This document shows positions 6,136 through 7,419 of a stretch of 7,419 nt of DNA, in pieces. The first letter of the stretch is position 1. The number at the start of each line of letters is the position of its first letter. The notes under the pieces are model-generated. The model saw only the letters and a list, made by a program, of their open reading frames with translations. It did not search any database and had not been told where the DNA came from. This DNA comes from Kuafuiihalomonas phototrophica (GTDB lineage Bacteria; Myxococcota; Kuafuiibacteriia; Kuafuiibacteriales; Kuafuiibacteriaceae): contig DAPKRQ010000255.1 of NCBI GenBank assembly GCA_031800475.1, positions 1 to 7,419 of the forward strand, in the 5' to 3' direction. A program made the position numbers and the translations under genes.

Positions 6136-6731
6136 GCTTCGCGAATCCGGGTGGAGCGGTCGCGGTTTTGGCCGGGGCCTATCTGTTGGGCAGCATCCCC
6201 TTCGGACTGTGGCTCGTGAGATGGGTCCATGGGGTCGACGTCCGCACCCGCGGCAGCGGGAACATCGGTGCCACCAACGTAGCCCGAGCCGTGGGTAAGA
6301 TTTGGGGCGTGCTGGTGCTGGTCCTCGACGCGGCGAAAGGCGCCTTGCCGGTGGCGGCGGTGTCGTGGGCGGGTGGAGCGCCGGCCCTGGCCGCATCGGC
6401 GGGGGGCGCCGCGGTCTTTGGTCATGTCTTTTCGATCTTCTTGAAAGGGCGGGGCGGCAAAGGGGTGGCCACTGGCGCGGGGGCCTTCACCGTGTTGAGC
6501 CCGGCCGCCATCGGCATCGCGCTGGCGGGCTTTGGTGCAGCGGCAGGTCTCGCCCGCTCGGTGGGGATCGGGTCCATGGTGGGGGCGCTCGCACTGGCCG
6601 TGGCGACCGTGGCCCTTCGGGAGCCCTGGTACGTGCAAGCGGCGGCCGTCGGCGTGGCGGCGGTTGTCGAGGTGCGCCACCGGGGAAACTTCGTTCGGTT
6701 CTTGGGTCGAAAGCCGCGCGCCGAGCCCTGA
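6120..6731 (+). CDS. plsY: acyl-phosphate:glycerol-3-phosphate acyltransferase PlsY
   Basis: An inner-membrane enzyme of 203 residues (the family is about 200) that transfers an acyl group from acyl-phosphate to glycerol 3-phosphate, giving lysophosphatidic acid, the first step of phospholipid synthesis. The three conserved loops are visible: YLLGSIPFG at 21-29 leading to RGSGNIGATN at 44-53; HVFSIFLKGRGGKGVATG at 102-119; and RHRGN at 186-190. Hydrophobic helices lie between them, consistent with the multi-pass fold. No ATG exists in frame near the N-terminus. The GTG at 6120 gives the right length, has a G-run at about 6107-6111 as a weak ribosome site, and overlaps the preceding gene by 16 bases. 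PlsX, the usual supplier of acyl-phosphate, is not in the window. The frame is open far upstream (to 5412), but that part is a shadow of the zinc-ribbon gene. Confidence 0.95.
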   Translation: MDDALSFANPGGAVAVLAGAYLLGSIPFGLWLVRWVHGVDVRTRGSGNIGATNVARAVGKIWGVLVLVLDAAKGALPVAAVSWAGGAPALAASAGGAAVFGHVFSIFLKGRGGKGVATGAGAFTVLSPAAIGIALAGFGAAAGLARSVGIGSMVGALALAVATVALREPWYVQAAAVGVAAVVEVRHRGNFVRFLGRKPRAEP

Positions 6732-6804
6732 AGCGACGGCGCGAATCACCCCCGAACGCCCCAGGACCGGAAGATGCGTCCCGCCACGTTCCACCCGAGC
6801 GAAC

Positions 6805-6827
6805 AGGGACTGTCGCCCTCGTCTTTT
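6805..6827 (+). terminator. weak candidate terminator in the plsY / DUF4920 convergent gap
   Basis: Within the 106-base gap 6732-6837, AGGG at 6805-6808 can pair with CCCT at 6816-6819, followed by CGTCTTTT. The stem is only four pairs and the T-run is short and interrupted, so this is a marginal call. Both flanking genes end here and some transcription end is expected. The rest of the gap shows no open frame or repeat that I would defend. Confidence 0.2.
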
Positions 6828-6837
6828 GGAAAGAGCG

Positions 6838-7416
6838 TCAGATGGGGCGGAGTTCGAGGCCGCGAGCCACCAAGGTGAGCTCCCGCTTGGGCTCGGTGAT
6901 CTTTTGCGGGGCTTCGGAAGTGCCCTCGACCCGATCGTTCTCCAGGTGTTGGGCTTTTTCCACATCCAGCGTCTTCACGGCGAATCGGCCCTCGACCACC
7001 GCCTTCATTCCAGGGGACTTTTTGGGCACGAAGAATCCGTAATCTTCGAAGGTCACGCGGATCTGTCGGTCGTCTTCACCGTCCAGGCTCATCCAGCAGC
7101 CCTTCTTGCTGCAGACTGCACCCACCTCTCCGGTGATCGCCAGCGTCTGGCCGTCGAGCTCCGAGGCCCGCGCGATGACCTCGTCCACGGGCCACTGCTT
7201 GGCATCGCCCAGGGGCTTGCCCCGACGCACGACGCCGTCCGGGTCGACCTGATCGCGCGTCGCGGGCCGGGTTCCCTTGTCCGCCCGAGCCGTTGCTGCC
7301 GGAGCGCCGGTTGTCCCGGCCGGCGGCTCGGGGGCCGATTGGGTGCAGGCCGCCAGGCCCGACAACAGCAGGAGCGCTGCGCAGGTCGGGTTGGGGTGGG
7401 AAGGTTCGAAACTCAT
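6838..7416 (-). CDS. DUF4920-domain lipoprotein
   Basis: A 192-residue exported protein of the DUF4920 family, whose function is not established. Residues 13-24 form a hydrophobic core ending in a lipobox, LAAC, with C24 as the lipidation site. A Pro/Ala/Thr-rich linker follows (about 25-60). The domain proper has an ITGEVGAVCSKKGCWMSL segment (two cysteines six apart, near 101-107), then RVTFEDYGFFVPKKSPGMK and VEGRFAVKTLD, the typical DUF4920 order of beta strands. The Cys pair suggests metal or redox chemistry, but that is inference. The ATG at 7414-7416 is three bases from the window edge. The residues before the hydrophobic core contain no Lys or Arg, unusual for a signal peptide, so the true start may lie upstream, outside the window. 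It is convergent with plsY. Confidence 0.85.
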   Translation of the reverse strand: MSFEPSHPNPTCAALLLLSGLAACTQSAPEPPAGTTGAPAATARADKGTRPATRDQVDPDGVVRRGKPLGDAKQWPVDEVIARASELDGQTLAITGEVGAVCSKKGCWMSLDGEDDRQIRVTFEDYGFFVPKKSPGMKAVVEGRFAVKTLDVEKAQHLENDRVEGTSEAPQKITEPKRELTLVARGLELRPI

Positions 7417-7419
7417 TCG

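Noticed and set aside
1..7419. Defence island, prophage, insertion sequence or CRISPR array
   Set aside because: No transposase, integrase, terminal inverted repeats, direct repeats or spaced repeat units are visible; the genes are housekeeping or regulatory.

Overview
The window is GC-rich (about two thirds G+C by eye) bacterial chromosomal DNA with almost no non-coding space. It holds nine genes plus the tail of a tenth. All ten stop codons are TGA, GTG starts are common, and neighbouring genes overlap by a few bases. One protein combines a cyclic-nucleotide-type domain with a DUF4388 (PATAN-like) domain, and there is a DUF4920 lipoprotein. Both features suggest a deltaproteobacterium in the broad sense, most likely Myxococcota. 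This taxonomic call is an inference; there is no rRNA or other marker here. I saw no mobile element, CRISPR array, tRNA or rRNA.

Layout. At the left edge the last codons of an unidentified plus-strand gene (1-71) abut a small acidic helical protein of unknown function (71-373). Its 3' end overlaps, tail to tail, a minus-strand operon that reads leftward from about 4155. The order is fbp (class I fructose-1,6-bisphosphatase), mutH (mismatch-repair nicking endonuclease), a three-part regulatory protein (Cys-rich N-terminal domain, degenerate cNMP-binding fold, DUF4388), then dcyD (D-cysteine desulfhydrase, PLP enzyme). Successive genes overlap by 14, 8 and 8 bases, so they are almost certainly cotranscribed and probably translationally coupled, although their functions are unrelated.

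A short divergent intergenic region (about 4156-4214) separates this operon from a plus-strand cluster: dinB (DNA polymerase IV), a zinc-ribbon membrane protein of unknown function, and plsY (acyl-phosphate:glycerol-3-phosphate acyltransferase, overlapping its predecessor by 16 bases). A convergent DUF4920 lipoprotein gene (6838-7416, minus) closes the window.

The points most worth a second look are: a complete MutH with all catalytic residues outside its usual gammaproteobacterial setting, linked to a sugar phosphatase and facing dinB; the cNMP-like domain that lacks the phosphate-binding arginine and is fused between a Cys-containing module and DUF4388; and a GATC density roughly double what base composition predicts.
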